Origin: an uncultured Tenacibaculum sp.
GTDB lineage: Bacteria > Bacteroidota > Bacteroidia > Flavobacteriales > Flavobacteriaceae
Length of the DNA: 64,000 nt
Assembly: GCA_947501615.1 (NCBI GenBank)
Contig: CANMWK010000003.1
Span: 1-64,000 of the forward strand
Direction: 5' to 3'
The stretch's first letter is position 1. Each line of letters starts with the position of its first letter. Below the pieces are notes generated by a model that was given only the letters and a program-made list of their open reading frames with translations, made no database searches and had not been told where the DNA came from. Positions 8,972 to 17,043 of this stretch are shown piece by piece. The translations under genes and the position numbers were made by a program.

Positions 8972-9810
8972 AAGAATTATTCGACAATGTTTCTTACAAG
9001 TGTAGTAAAATAGTAACGAATAGTTACAGCACATCTTTCTCTCTTGCGACTAAAATGCTATCGAAGTCAATAAGATCACATATCTATAACATTTATGGGT
9101 TTGTTCGTTTTGCAGATGAGATAGTAGATACCTTTCATGATTATGATAAAGAAGGGCTGCTTGATCGTTTTGAAAAGGATTATTACTTATCAAAACATTC
9201 AGGAATAAGTTTAAATCCGATTTTAAATTCGTTTGTTTATACAGTAAACAAATTTGGTATCACAGATGATTTAGTACAAGCTTTTTTGAAAAGTATGCGT
9301 GCTGATTTACATAAAACAGAATATAAAACGCAACAAGAATACAATGATTACATTTATGGTTCTGCAGATGTTGTTGGATTAATGTGTTTGAAAGTTTTTG
9401 TAAAAGGAGATGATGCTAAATATGAAGCGCTAAAAGATCCGGCTATGCGCCTAGGTTCTGCTTTTCAAAAGGTGAATTTTCTTCGTGATTTAAAAGATGA
9501 TGTAGAATTGTTAAATAGATCTTACTTTCCTAATGTTGATTTAAAAGAGTTAGATAATACATCGAAACAAGAGATTATTGCTGAAATTGAATCTGATTTT
9601 GATTATGCATTTTCTAACGGAATATTACAATTGCCTGTAGATGCTAAATTTGGAGTTTATATGGCATATCGTTACTACAGAAAGTTGTTGAATAAGTTAA
9701 AAGCTACACCTTCTGCACAAATTATGGATACCAGAATTAGGATTTCTAACCCGATGAAGATAAATTTGTTGGCAAGAAGTTATGTGAAATATAAATTAAA
9801 TTTAATTTAA
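8968..9810 (+). CDS. crtB: phytoene synthase
   Basis: Condenses two geranylgeranyl diphosphates into phytoene. The 280-residue protein carries two aspartate-rich Mg2+-diphosphate motifs, in RFADEIVDTF and NFLRDLKDD, as in the squalene/phytoene synthase family. ATG overlaps the crtI stop (ATGA), which suggests translational coupling. The GGPP synthase gene (crtE) is not in the window and must lie elsewhere. Confidence 0.93.
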   Translation: MKELFDNVSYKCSKIVTNSYSTSFSLATKMLSKSIRSHIYNIYGFVRFADEIVDTFHDYDKEGLLDRFEKDYYLSKHSGISLNPILNSFVYTVNKFGITDDLVQAFLKSMRADLHKTEYKTQQEYNDYIYGSADVVGLMCLKVFVKGDDAKYEALKDPAMRLGSAFQKVNFLRDLKDDVELLNRSYFPNVDLKELDNTSKQEIIAEIESDFDYAFSNGILQLPVDAKFGVYMAYRYYRKLLNKLKATPSAQIMDTRIRISNPMKINLLARSYVKYKLNLI

Positions 9811-10259
9811 TGCTGTTTACTTTAGTTACACTAAGTACATTTATTATAATGGAGGGTATCACATGGTGTACCCATAAGTATGTGATGCATGGTTTCGGAT
9901 GGTATTTGCATGAAGATCATCATCAGCCAGGTTACCCACACGTCTTTGAAAAAAATGATGCATTTTTCGTTGTTTTTGCCATACCAAGCATGATGCTTTT
10001 CTTTTTCGGGATTCGTCCAGAGTTAAATTTCTTGTTTTTTATTGGTCTAGGGATATTATTATACGGATTAGCTTATTTTTTAATACACGATGTTTTAATA
10101 CATCGCCGTTTTAAATGGTTCGATAAAACTAATAATTGGTATTTTAAAGGTTTACGAAAAGCACATAAAATACATCATAAAAAATTAGGAAAACAAGAAG
10201 GAGAGTGCTTTGGGATGTTATTTGTTCCTTTTAAATATTTCAAAGAATATTTAAAGTAG
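9810..10259 (+). CDS. crtZ: beta-carotene hydroxylase
   Basis: A di-iron membrane hydroxylase converting beta-carotene to zeaxanthin. The 149-residue protein shows the full set of histidine motifs: HKYVMH, HEDHH, HDVLIH and HKIHH, in the order typical of CrtZ/fatty acid hydroxylase enzymes, within three to four hydrophobic segments. Its start overlaps the crtB stop by one base. No ketolase (crtW) is present here, so zeaxanthin is the predicted end product of this cluster. Confidence 0.93.
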   Translation: MLFTLVTLSTFIIMEGITWCTHKYVMHGFGWYLHEDHHQPGYPHVFEKNDAFFVVFAIPSMMLFFFGIRPELNFLFFIGLGILLYGLAYFLIHDVLIHRRFKWFDKTNNWYFKGLRKAHKIHHKKLGKQEGECFGMLFVPFKYFKEYLK

Positions 10260-10942
10260 TGGTATATCTTTATTTAATTTTAAATCTTGGTTCTTTAAGT
10301 ATTCCGTTATTGTATTCTTTTGAAAAGAATATGCGTTTTATAAAACATTGGAAAGCTGTTTTATTGTCTCTAACTATAGTTGCTACGGTATTTTTAATTT
10401 GGGATGCCATATTCACTAAAAATGGAGTTTGGGGCTTTAATCCTGATTATCATTTACCATTTTTACTCTTTGGAATGCCAATAGAAGAGTGGTTATTCTT
10501 TTTTTGTATTCCGTATGCTAGTATCTTCATTCATTATTCTTTAGAGTATTTTAAACCTAATTTGTTGATTTCTGAAAGGAATACGAAATTAATTACGCTA
10601 GCTTTAATTACTGTAGTTACACCAGTTCTAGTTTTAAATTGGGGTAAAGCATACACAACAGTAAATTATTCCTTTTTAATAGGAACTCTACTTATCGGTT
10701 TTTTTTACGGAATAGCATATTTAAGACGTTTTTATCTTGCTTTTTTAATCATTTTAATTCCTTTTTTCATTGTGAATGGAGTTTTAACAGGTACAGGTGT
10801 TGAAGAACCTGTGGTTTGGTATAACAATGATGAAAATTTAGGCATTCGTTTGTTAACTATTCCTGTGGAAGATATCGGTTATGCTTTTACCATGCTATTT
10901 GGGAATGTGTTTTTGATTGAGAAGTTTAAAAAAATAAGTTGA
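10259..10942 (+). CDS. crtY: lycopene beta-cyclase, fused CrtYcd (CarR-like) type
   Basis: A membrane lycopene cyclase with two homologous halves. Each half holds a conserved acidic pair: MPIEEWLFF in the first and IPVEDIGYAF in the second. About seven hydrophobic helices are visible in the 227 residues. The start is GTG, overlapping the crtZ stop by one base. It belongs to the fused form of heterodimeric CrtYc/CrtYd and is unrelated to the flavoprotein CrtY. It would cyclise lycopene to beta-carotene for CrtZ. A weak AT-only hairpin (10947-10962) separates it from the convergent lipoprotein gene. Confidence 0.88.
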   Translation: MVYLYLILNLGSLSIPLLYSFEKNMRFIKHWKAVLLSLTIVATVFLIWDAIFTKNGVWGFNPDYHLPFLLFGMPIEEWLFFFCIPYASIFIHYSLEYFKPNLLISERNTKLITLALITVVTPVLVLNWGKAYTTVNYSFLIGTLLIGFFYGIAYLRRFYLAFLIILIPFFIVNGVLTGTGVEEPVVWYNNDENLGIRLLTIPVEDIGYAFTMLFGNVFLIEKFKKIS

Positions 10943-10961
10943 TGTTGATTATATAAATAAT

Positions 10962-11867
10962 CTATTTAACAAGAAATGATAACTTATTTGATTTAATTTG
11001 TATTTTATTAGACATACTTATTTTGTCATTTTTACTATCATTATTTGTGGTAAGTGAACCTAAATAATCAGAATCACTTTTACTGATCAAATAAATAAAT
11101 TGACTTGGGGCTATAGTAAACTTTCCTTTATTCTTCGATAACATTTTAAAACTGATCAATAATGTTTTTATATATAATTCATCGTTTAAAACTTCCATTA
11201 TACTTCCTTCCCTAAAAGGATCGTAATCAAAATCAATTACTTCAAAATTATGTTCAAGTTGACTTTCTAAACTTTCAATTCCTGAAATTTTATATAAATC
11301 ACTTTCTTTTTCAATCTGGATAGAATTTTCTTTATTTTTTAATTTAGGAAGCGATATTAAACTATCTCGTTTAGTTGTGACTTTATTAACAGTATAATAT
11401 TTACTATACTCGTATAATGCAAAATTTATTGTATCTTTTTTTTTATAGGTCTGCTTATCAGAAACCAATTTTAAAACAATGTCTTTGTGGGTTACCTTAG
11501 GCATTTTATTTACCACTTCTATATTGATGGGGTTTGCAGTTAGTACTTTCTCTTTACTAAATCCCTTAATTCCTGACAAAACAAAATTTCCTGTTTTTTG
11601 AGGAACAATATAATTGTAATAGCTAAGGTATTCTTCACCATTTATTGTTTTTTTTTCTATGTATGGATTATCATTTAATTCCAACTCTTTAATTTTTGGC
11701 ACAAAAATGCTATCCTTTTTATCTAAATTTTTAAATAAAATTGTAATAGAGTTTGTTTGTCCCTTTTCCATTTTGGGTTGAACAATAACAATGATGTCTT
11801 TGTTTGTTTTTTGACTATTACAACTAATGAAGATTGATAATAATAAAAATAAAATATAGTTTTTCAT
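10962..11867 (-). CDS. hypothetical lipoprotein
   Basis: A 301-residue protein with a lipoprotein signal (lipobox FISC, mature start C16-NSQ). The first 95 residues after it look like a beta-sandwich: PKMEKGQTNSITILFKN and a FVLSGIKGFSKE segment resemble a BatD or Ig-like surface domain. The rest is lysine and serine rich without a family I recognise. Its ATG overlaps the stop of a 23-codon lipoprotein-signal ORF just upstream (ATGA), suggesting coupling. It converges with crtY and is not part of the carotenoid operon. Confidence 0.6.
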   Translation of the reverse strand: MKNYILFLLLSIFISCNSQKTNKDIIVIVQPKMEKGQTNSITILFKNLDKKDSIFVPKIKELELNDNPYIEKKTINGEEYLSYYNYIVPQKTGNFVLSGIKGFSKEKVLTANPINIEVVNKMPKVTHKDIVLKLVSDKQTYKKKDTINFALYEYSKYYTVNKVTTKRDSLISLPKLKNKENSIQIEKESDLYKISGIESLESQLEHNFEVIDFDYDPFREGSIMEVLNDELYIKTLLISFKMLSKNKGKFTIAPSQFIYLISKSDSDYLGSLTTNNDSKNDKISMSNKIQIKSNKLSFLVK

Positions 11868-11935
11868 TTTATGATTTTTTGCTCACAGCTTGTCAATACT
11901 ATAAAGCTCATTAAAGTTATTGTTAGTTTTCTCAT
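11864..11935 (-). CDS. very short lipoprotein-signal ORF (23 residues)
   Basis: On the minus strand an ATG at 11935 opens 23 codons and stops with TGA, overlapping the next gene's ATG. The product begins MRKLTITLMSFIVLTSC and ends EQKIIK: a complete lipoprotein signal with lipobox LTSC and six residues after the cysteine. It could be a true tiny lipopeptide, a coupling leader for the downstream lipoprotein, or the remnant of a gene whose body was lost. The signal peptide quality argues against chance. Confidence 0.45.
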   Translation of the reverse strand: MRKLTITLMSFIVLTSCEQKIIK

Positions 11936-11997
11936 TTAATTTAATTAAATAATGGAAATTTATAGTTTTTTGTCTTTTGGGTTATAAGATCTACATC

Positions 11998-12129
11998 ATG
12001 AGTTTTAGATTCATAGTCCTTTACAGAATCCTTTCATTTATTTTCTGTGTTGTTATTGTTCTTTACTCAAAATGGAATGATCCAACAAAAAATGATAAAC
12101 TAAATAAAGATGATTGTTTCAATTATTAA
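11998..12129 (+). CDS. possible small single-span membrane protein (43 residues)
   Basis: An ATG at 11998 opens 43 codons ending with TAA at 12129. The product starts MSFRFIVLYRILSFIFCVV, continues hydrophobic to about residue 23 and ends with a polar lysine and aspartate rich tail. It is the only plausible coding content in the 286 bp between two minus-strand genes, apart from the lipoprotein-signal ORF. There is no supporting promoter or neighbour on the same strand, so it may be chance. Confidence 0.25.
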   Translation: MSFRFIVLYRILSFIFCVVIVLYSKWNDPTKNDKLNKDDCFNY

Positions 12130-12153
12130 TTAACCTCTTGATTTTTTATAATT

Positions 12154-13473
12154 TTAATAATACTCGATTTTTCTTTTTATAAAATCATTCCAAACACTTT
12201 TAGTAACCCCACCATTTTCGTCATATTCATATATTTTATAGTTATAAATTTCATCGGTTAACGTATTTTTTCGTGTATAGTTTAATAGCTTTCCTTCATC
12301 ATCATATTTGTAAGTTTCTTCACTAGTTTTATTATTACTTGTAGTTATCGACTTAGTTAAAAACGCATTGTCATCGTGTTCATATTTTATAGAATAAGTT
12401 TGTTCCATACTTCCATAAGATTCATCATAAACAGTTTCACTAATAATAAGATCATTGTTATATTCATAAATATTTTCAAATGCATCATTCGTATAATCTC
12501 TAGTAGACTTGTATTTTATCAAATTTCCTCTTTTATCATACGCTCTAACCGCTTTTTTAGATGTGTTAGATTTTAAATCCTTATAGGTTTCACTAAGTAA
12601 TAGTCTAGATTTGTCATATTCATAGCCTATTGTAAAGTTTTGGGTAGAAAAATTAGACAAAGTTCCATTTTTATTATAGCTATAAATGTGCTGAAATGTG
12701 TGAATTTTATACCTAGATTTAATTACTTCTTCTTTTCTTTCTAAAATTACTTTACCTAATTCGTTATACTTAAACGTATAACGTAGGATAAGCTTATTTT
12801 TCAGTTGTTTAATATATGATTCAACTTCTTCTTCGGTTGCTTCATCTGCAAATGCAATTATGCCTTCTTGGTTGGGTTCATAATCAAAATATTCGATTTT
12901 TTCTATTTGATTATTTGAATTGTAATTGAATACTTTAATAGTAGCGTTTATTTTTTCTTCTTTAATTAAATTTTGCTTTTTATCATAGGTAAACACATAT
13001 TTTTCTTCTAATTTTTCTTTAAATTTTGTGAACGAATTACATGTATACTCAGCAAATTTTATGATATTACCATGTGTATTATATGTTATGGCTATTCTTG
13101 AATAGCTTTTTTCATTGTTTTGATCATAATACTTTACTTTTTCTAAAATATTTCCAGTAAAGTCATACGTGTAAAGATTGGTTTCTTCTCTTTTGGTTGT
13201 ATCATTTTTACGATAAATTTCTTCCTTTATAGTTTTAACAGTTTTTTTTAAATAGCTCCAATGTTGCTTTTCGTGCTTATTGAGTTTTGGGTCTATTTTA
13301 CTTTTCCAATACAGATTATTTGATGCTGTTATATTATCAAATTTTAATTCTTTTCGCATATCAAAAGACCAATATTTATAATCTGTCTTTTTAGGTAATT
13401 CAACTTTCTGATTCTGGGAATAAATCGTTGTAGAAGTTATGAGAGTCATTAAGAATATTAATGTGTTTTTCAT
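12154..13473 (-). CDS. secreted YD-repeat-like protein
   Basis: A 439-residue exported protein (signal peptide to about residue 19, ending TIYSQ). From about residue 95 it consists of roughly 20-residue units built around Y-x-Y(D/N)-x-x-G-N/K-x-x-x-E, for example YTYDFTGNILEKVKYYD and YKYDDEGKLLNYTRK. This is the pattern of YD/RHS-type beta repeats without an RHS core or toxin domain. It has the same repeat style as the lipoprotein at 14749-15549. Function unknown; a surface-exposed or periplasmic binding role is a guess. Confidence 0.6.
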   Translation of the reverse strand: MKNTLIFLMTLITSTTIYSQNQKVELPKKTDYKYWSFDMRKELKFDNITASNNLYWKSKIDPKLNKHEKQHWSYLKKTVKTIKEEIYRKNDTTKREETNLYTYDFTGNILEKVKYYDQNNEKSYSRIAITYNTHGNIIKFAEYTCNSFTKFKEKLEEKYVFTYDKKQNLIKEEKINATIKVFNYNSNNQIEKIEYFDYEPNQEGIIAFADEATEEEVESYIKQLKNKLILRYTFKYNELGKVILERKEEVIKSRYKIHTFQHIYSYNKNGTLSNFSTQNFTIGYEYDKSRLLLSETYKDLKSNTSKKAVRAYDKRGNLIKYKSTRDYTNDAFENIYEYNNDLIISETVYDESYGSMEQTYSIKYEHDDNAFLTKSITTSNNKTSEETYKYDDEGKLLNYTRKNTLTDEIYNYKIYEYDENGGVTKSVWNDFIKRKIEYY

Positions 13474-13500
13474 TTAGTTTAAAATTTGCTTTGTCTGTAT

Positions 13501-13517
13501 GTATAAGTGTCTTATAC
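13501..13517. promoter_or_regulatory. 17-bp palindrome upstream of the YD-repeat gene
   Basis: GTATAAG and CTTATAC flank TGT in a perfect 7-bp dyad. It lies 28 bp upstream of the start codon at 13473 (minus strand), in a 184-bp gap with no gene. It could be an operator or a 5'-leader hairpin. Confidence 0.3.
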
Positions 13518-13657
13518 TTTTTATATTATCCATCTATTTCAAAACTGTATAGTTAGTATTCGTATTTACTGTGTTTTTTGTTTTACAGATTGTTATAAAT
13601 AGTTCCGTTCTCTATTATAATAAATAGTTTCCAGTTATTTTGTTTTAATCAAATTCA

Positions 13658-14743
13658 TCAATTCAAACGAAGTAATTTACGATACGTTGCAGTAATACTA
13701 TCCTTTGAAACCTCTTTTACTGTTTTTACAAGCTTACCATTTTCATAGGCTTTACCAGTATATTTTTTATTCTTTTGTGAAACGATAACACCAGAAAGGG
13801 GGTTTCCTTTATTATTATATGTAATTTGTGCAAAAATATCTTCTCGAACAGGGTTCATGCTAGTTGTAAGAATTGAATTCATACTCGCATCATAATTGTC
13901 ATGATATCGAAACTTTTCAAAAATTTTAAATAATACAGTTCGAAAAATACGATCATCAGTTTTTTCTATATCATTAAATTGTACTTGATCTCTTATCTTT
14001 TCATGTAAAATCCCATCAATTTCATAGTACCCAATATCTTTATTTACTAAAGTGTTTTTAGAAGGAGTGATGTAAGCAACTTCTTTGTCGTTTTGTAAAA
14101 AGGCTATCTTATGTTTAGTTCCAATAATTTTTACATTGGTTGCTTTTCTTTCAGTTATTATAAAACCAGTAGTATTGTAAGTAAACGTTATAGCATTAGC
14201 ATAATGCACAGCAAATACCCAAATAACTTGTTGTGTTAGTTTTCCTTTATTCAGATAATTAATGGTTACAAATCCATCTTTATCTGAAAAATCATAGGAA
14301 CGACCACTATAAATCTTATCTTTTTTATAGGTAGATTTTACAGACAAAGTAGGGCTGTCGTAGGCAAAAATATCTTCTTTAGAATATTGGAATTTTTTTC
14401 TACCCCTTTTGTAGAAATCAACTAGTAAAACATCTTTTATATTTTGAGGAAAGTATCCTTCATAAGGTTTTCCATTTTTATAAATTCCAGTAGGATTTTT
14501 TACTCCTTCAATCCAAATATAATTGTATTCTTTTTTTAAAATATTACCATTATCATAGTAAGAAATTTCTTTTTTATCAGAATATTTATGAACTTTTACT
14601 TGTTTACCATGTAATTTTCCATCTTTATATGAGCTGATGTTTCCATCTGTGTCTTCAATAACGTCTGTGTTTTCTTCATCTTGTTGAGATGTTAAAAGCC
14701 AAGAACAACAGATTAATGTAAGTAAGCTTAATTTTCTAAACAT
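13658..14743 (-). CDS. secreted protein with MORN/YwqK-like repeats
   Basis: A 361-residue protein with a signal-like N-terminus (hydrophobic to about residue 18). Two regions contain toggling G-K-x-x-x-G motifs, such as YKDGKLHGKQVKVHKY and YYDNGNILKKEY near the start and KKYTGKAYENGKLVKT near the end, as in MORN or YwqK-family repeats. The middle is unrecognised. It lies 5 bp after the YD-repeat lipoprotein in the same operon. The YwqK family is often annotated as antitoxin, but no toxin gene is adjacent and the export signal argues against that role here. Confidence 0.5.
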   Translation of the reverse strand: MFRKLSLLTLICCSWLLTSQQDEENTDVIEDTDGNISSYKDGKLHGKQVKVHKYSDKKEISYYDNGNILKKEYNYIWIEGVKNPTGIYKNGKPYEGYFPQNIKDVLLVDFYKRGRKKFQYSKEDIFAYDSPTLSVKSTYKKDKIYSGRSYDFSDKDGFVTINYLNKGKLTQQVIWVFAVHYANAITFTYNTTGFIITERKATNVKIIGTKHKIAFLQNDKEVAYITPSKNTLVNKDIGYYEIDGILHEKIRDQVQFNDIEKTDDRIFRTVLFKIFEKFRYHDNYDASMNSILTTSMNPVREDIFAQITYNNKGNPLSGVIVSQKNKKYTGKAYENGKLVKTVKEVSKDSITATYRKLLRLN

Positions 14744-14748
14744 ATTTC

Positions 14749-15549
14749 TTAATTGTAATATTCGTATTTGCGTTGTATAATAGTTTTAGGATATAAGCCT
14801 TCTGCGAACTCTGTTTTCTTAATCCAATTTCCTTGTTTGTCAAATTCATATTTATATATCCATTTACTAGTTATTTTTCCATCAGGATTCAGAATATTTT
14901 CTTCTATTTTATTTCCTTTCTTATCATATGCAAAATCGTAATGGCTCTTAACAGTTTTACCAAAAGGATCGTAAGTGGTTATTCGAGTATTTTGTCCAGA
15001 ATCATTATACTCAAAAGTTCTTTTGCTTATGGTGGTATCAGGATTGTATGCGTATTTTTGAGTACGCTCTATTTTATTTCCTTTTTCATCGTATTTAAAA
15101 AAACGTTCTAAGGTTAATTTATTTGATGAATCATAAATTTCATCTTTCGTTTTTAGTCCTTTTTCATTGTAACTATAAACCCATCTGTAAATTAGTTTAT
15201 CACTATTTTCCACATAACAATACATAGCAGTTTTTTCATTTTTTTCATTGTACTTAGGTATGAAATGATTTCCTGCACCTTCAAAATTATATAGTAATTC
15301 ATCTATTGTTTTACCATCTTGATCAAAGTTTTTTACCTCTTTTTTATAATGGTTTTCCTGCTTTTTTTCTTCAATAATTTCATAAGAAAGTTCTGTGAAA
15401 GATTTGACTTGACCTTTTAAATTTTCATCCTTCCAATCATTTTTAGTTGCATCATTACTGCAGCCGCTAAAAATAAAAATCATTGAAAAGATTATCACAG
15501 ATATTTTCAATGAATGAATAGTTGGTTTTAAGTTGGAAAATTTATACAT
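14749..15549 (-). CDS. YD-repeat-like lipoprotein
   Basis: This 266-residue lipoprotein has lipobox FSGC (cysteine at residue 30). The mature part is almost entirely YD-like repeats: YSYNEKGLKTKDEIYD, FKYDEKGNKIERTQKY, FEYNDSGQNTRITTYD and similar units. The start codon lies in a 10-bp inverted repeat with the presumed mRNA 5' end (15546-15555 and 15584-15593), so initiation may be controlled by RNA structure. It is first in an operon with the MORN-like gene and possibly the second YD gene 184 bp further on. Function unknown. Confidence 0.6.
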   Translation of the reverse strand: MYKFSNLKPTIHSLKISVIIFSMIFIFSGCSNDATKNDWKDENLKGQVKSFTELSYEIIEEKKQENHYKKEVKNFDQDGKTIDELLYNFEGAGNHFIPKYNEKNEKTAMYCYVENSDKLIYRWVYSYNEKGLKTKDEIYDSSNKLTLERFFKYDEKGNKIERTQKYAYNPDTTISKRTFEYNDSGQNTRITTYDPFGKTVKSHYDFAYDKKGNKIEENILNPDGKITSKWIYKYEFDKQGNWIKKTEFAEGLYPKTIIQRKYEYYN

Positions 15550-15604
15550 GGTTCTTAATATTTAATGAGTAGTTCAAATATATAGAACCATGTTGTCTAA
15601 TGTA
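15546..15604 (-). promoter_or_regulatory. promoter element and hairpin masking a start codon
   Basis: On the minus strand TACATTAG (15604-15597) resembles the -7 element. ACATGGTTCT (15593-15584), where the transcript should begin, is a perfect 10-bp complement of AGAACCATGT (15555-15546), which contains the ATG of the lipoprotein gene. The 28-nt loop between the arms is AT-rich. The structure would hide the start codon. A DNA operator of the same dyad shape is the alternative. Confidence 0.45.
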
Positions 15605-15669
15605 ATATAGAGCCAATATTTGAAAGGAATGACTTTATATTAGATACTCTTTAAGAAGTAAAAGTTGAT

Positions 15670-16944
15670 TTATGATTTTAACTTATCTTGAATTTGTTTT
15701 AAGGCTAAGTTATTTACACTTCCTAGATGCGTATGTTTTTTCGAAGTATCAGGAGTATAAGTTCCATTTTCTACTTCACTACTTATTTTTAAATACGCTT
15801 CTCTAAAAGGCATTCCGCTAGTTACCAGGTTATTGATGTTGTCAACAGTAAATAAATACTTATACTTATTATCATTAATATCTATGTCCTTAACTATAAT
15901 TTGTTGAATACTGTAGTTGAAAATATCCAAGATTAACTTTGTGTTTTCAATAGCTTTAATACTATTTTCTTTTAATAATTGATAATCTCTATGATATCCA
16001 CTAGGCAGATTATTTGTTAACAATAACATTTCTGTTTGTAGTGCCTGAATTTGATTGCATTTTCCTCTGATGAGTTCAAAAACATCGGGGTTTTTCTTAT
16101 GCGGCATAATACTACTTCCTGTAGTCAATTCATCAGGAAAAGAAACAAATCCAAAATTCTGACTCATATATAAGCAAATATCCATAGAGAATTTACTTAA
16201 AGTATTCGCTAAATTACCAAGTGAACTGGCTAAAATTCTTTCATTCTTTCCTCTAGCCATTTGAGCAGCTACGACATTATATTTTAATGTTGAAAATTCA
16301 AGAGCTTTGGTTGTAAAATCTCTATCAATGGGAAAAGAACTACCATAACCAGCAGCAGATCCTAAAGGATTTTGATCAACAATTTTTAAAGTTGCTTTTA
16401 ATAATTCAATATCGTCTACTAGAGTTTCAGCATAAGCAGAAAACCATAAGCCGAAAGAAGAAGGCATAGCCACTTGTAAATGTGTATATCCAGGTAATAA
16501 TTTATGTTGATGCGTTTCTGCTAATGAAATTAAAGTACTAAAAAGCGATTTAACCTTTTCAATAATAAATCTTATCTCATGTTTATAATAGAGTTGTAAT
16601 GCTACTAAAACTTGATCATTTCTTGATCGTGCAGTATGTATTTTCTTACCAACTTCACCTAATTTTTTGGTGAGTTCATATTCTATTTTTGAATGAACAT
16701 CCTCAAAATCATGTTCTATTACAAACGTTTCATTCTCTATTTGTTCAAGTAAAACATTCAATTCTTGAATTAGAAGCTCAGACTCTTCTTCGGGTATAAT
16801 TTTTACTGAAGCTAACATTTTTGCATGTGCTTTAGAAGCTATAACATCGTATTTTGCAATATGTAGATCAATTTCTCTATCGTTTCCAACTGTAAAGTTT
16901 TCTATGGCTTTATCTAAAGAAAATTCTTTTTTCCAAAGTTTCAT
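15670..16944 (-). CDS. argH: argininosuccinate lyase
   Basis: Splits argininosuccinate into arginine and fumarate, the last step of the pathway. The 424-residue protein holds the fumarase-superfamily signature GSSIMPHKKNP at residues 276-286 with the catalytic serine, plus HTARSRNDQ at 103-111. It is the final gene of the arg operon on the minus strand, separated from argE by 99 bp that contain a REP-like palindrome (16961-17037). No strong terminator follows. Confidence 0.96.
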   Translation of the reverse strand: MKLWKKEFSLDKAIENFTVGNDREIDLHIAKYDVIASKAHAKMLASVKIIPEEESELLIQELNVLLEQIENETFVIEHDFEDVHSKIEYELTKKLGEVGKKIHTARSRNDQVLVALQLYYKHEIRFIIEKVKSLFSTLISLAETHQHKLLPGYTHLQVAMPSSFGLWFSAYAETLVDDIELLKATLKIVDQNPLGSAAGYGSSFPIDRDFTTKALEFSTLKYNVVAAQMARGKNERILASSLGNLANTLSKFSMDICLYMSQNFGFVSFPDELTTGSSIMPHKKNPDVFELIRGKCNQIQALQTEMLLLTNNLPSGYHRDYQLLKENSIKAIENTKLILDIFNYSIQQIIVKDIDINDNKYKYLFTVDNINNLVTSGMPFREAYLKISSEVENGTYTPDTSKKHTHLGSVNNLALKQIQDKLKS

Positions 16945-16960
16945 TTGTTATTTAATATGT

Positions 16961-17037
16961 GTCATTTCGAAAGTCTTTAGACTTGAAGTAATCTGTTAAT
17001 TCAAGGATTCCTTCATTTGTTCTTCATTCGGAATGAC
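16961..17037. repeat. REP-like palindromic intergenic element (argE-argH gap)
   Basis: GTCATTTCGAA at the left end and TTCGGAATGAC at the right end are near-perfect inverted copies. Inside them lie a self-complementary AAGTCTTTAGACTT and a GAAG/CTTC stem, so the 77-bp element can fold as a branched hairpin. It fills most of the space between argE and argH. Confidence 0.7.
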
Positions 17038-17043
17038 GTTAAT

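Noticed and set aside
10947..10962. GATTAT-ATAA-ATAATC hairpin as terminator between crtY and the lipoprotein gene
   Set aside because: AT-only 6-bp stem without a T-run; expected often in such AT-rich DNA.
13555..13575. Short sequence encoding SKYEY-stop as a pseudogene of a YD-repeat protein
   Set aside because: An in-frame stop lies only a few codons upstream, so the similarity is too short to call a feature; mentioned only as a hint.
13658..14743. YwqK-type antitoxin call for the MORN-like protein
   Set aside because: The protein carries an export signal and has no toxin partner next to it.
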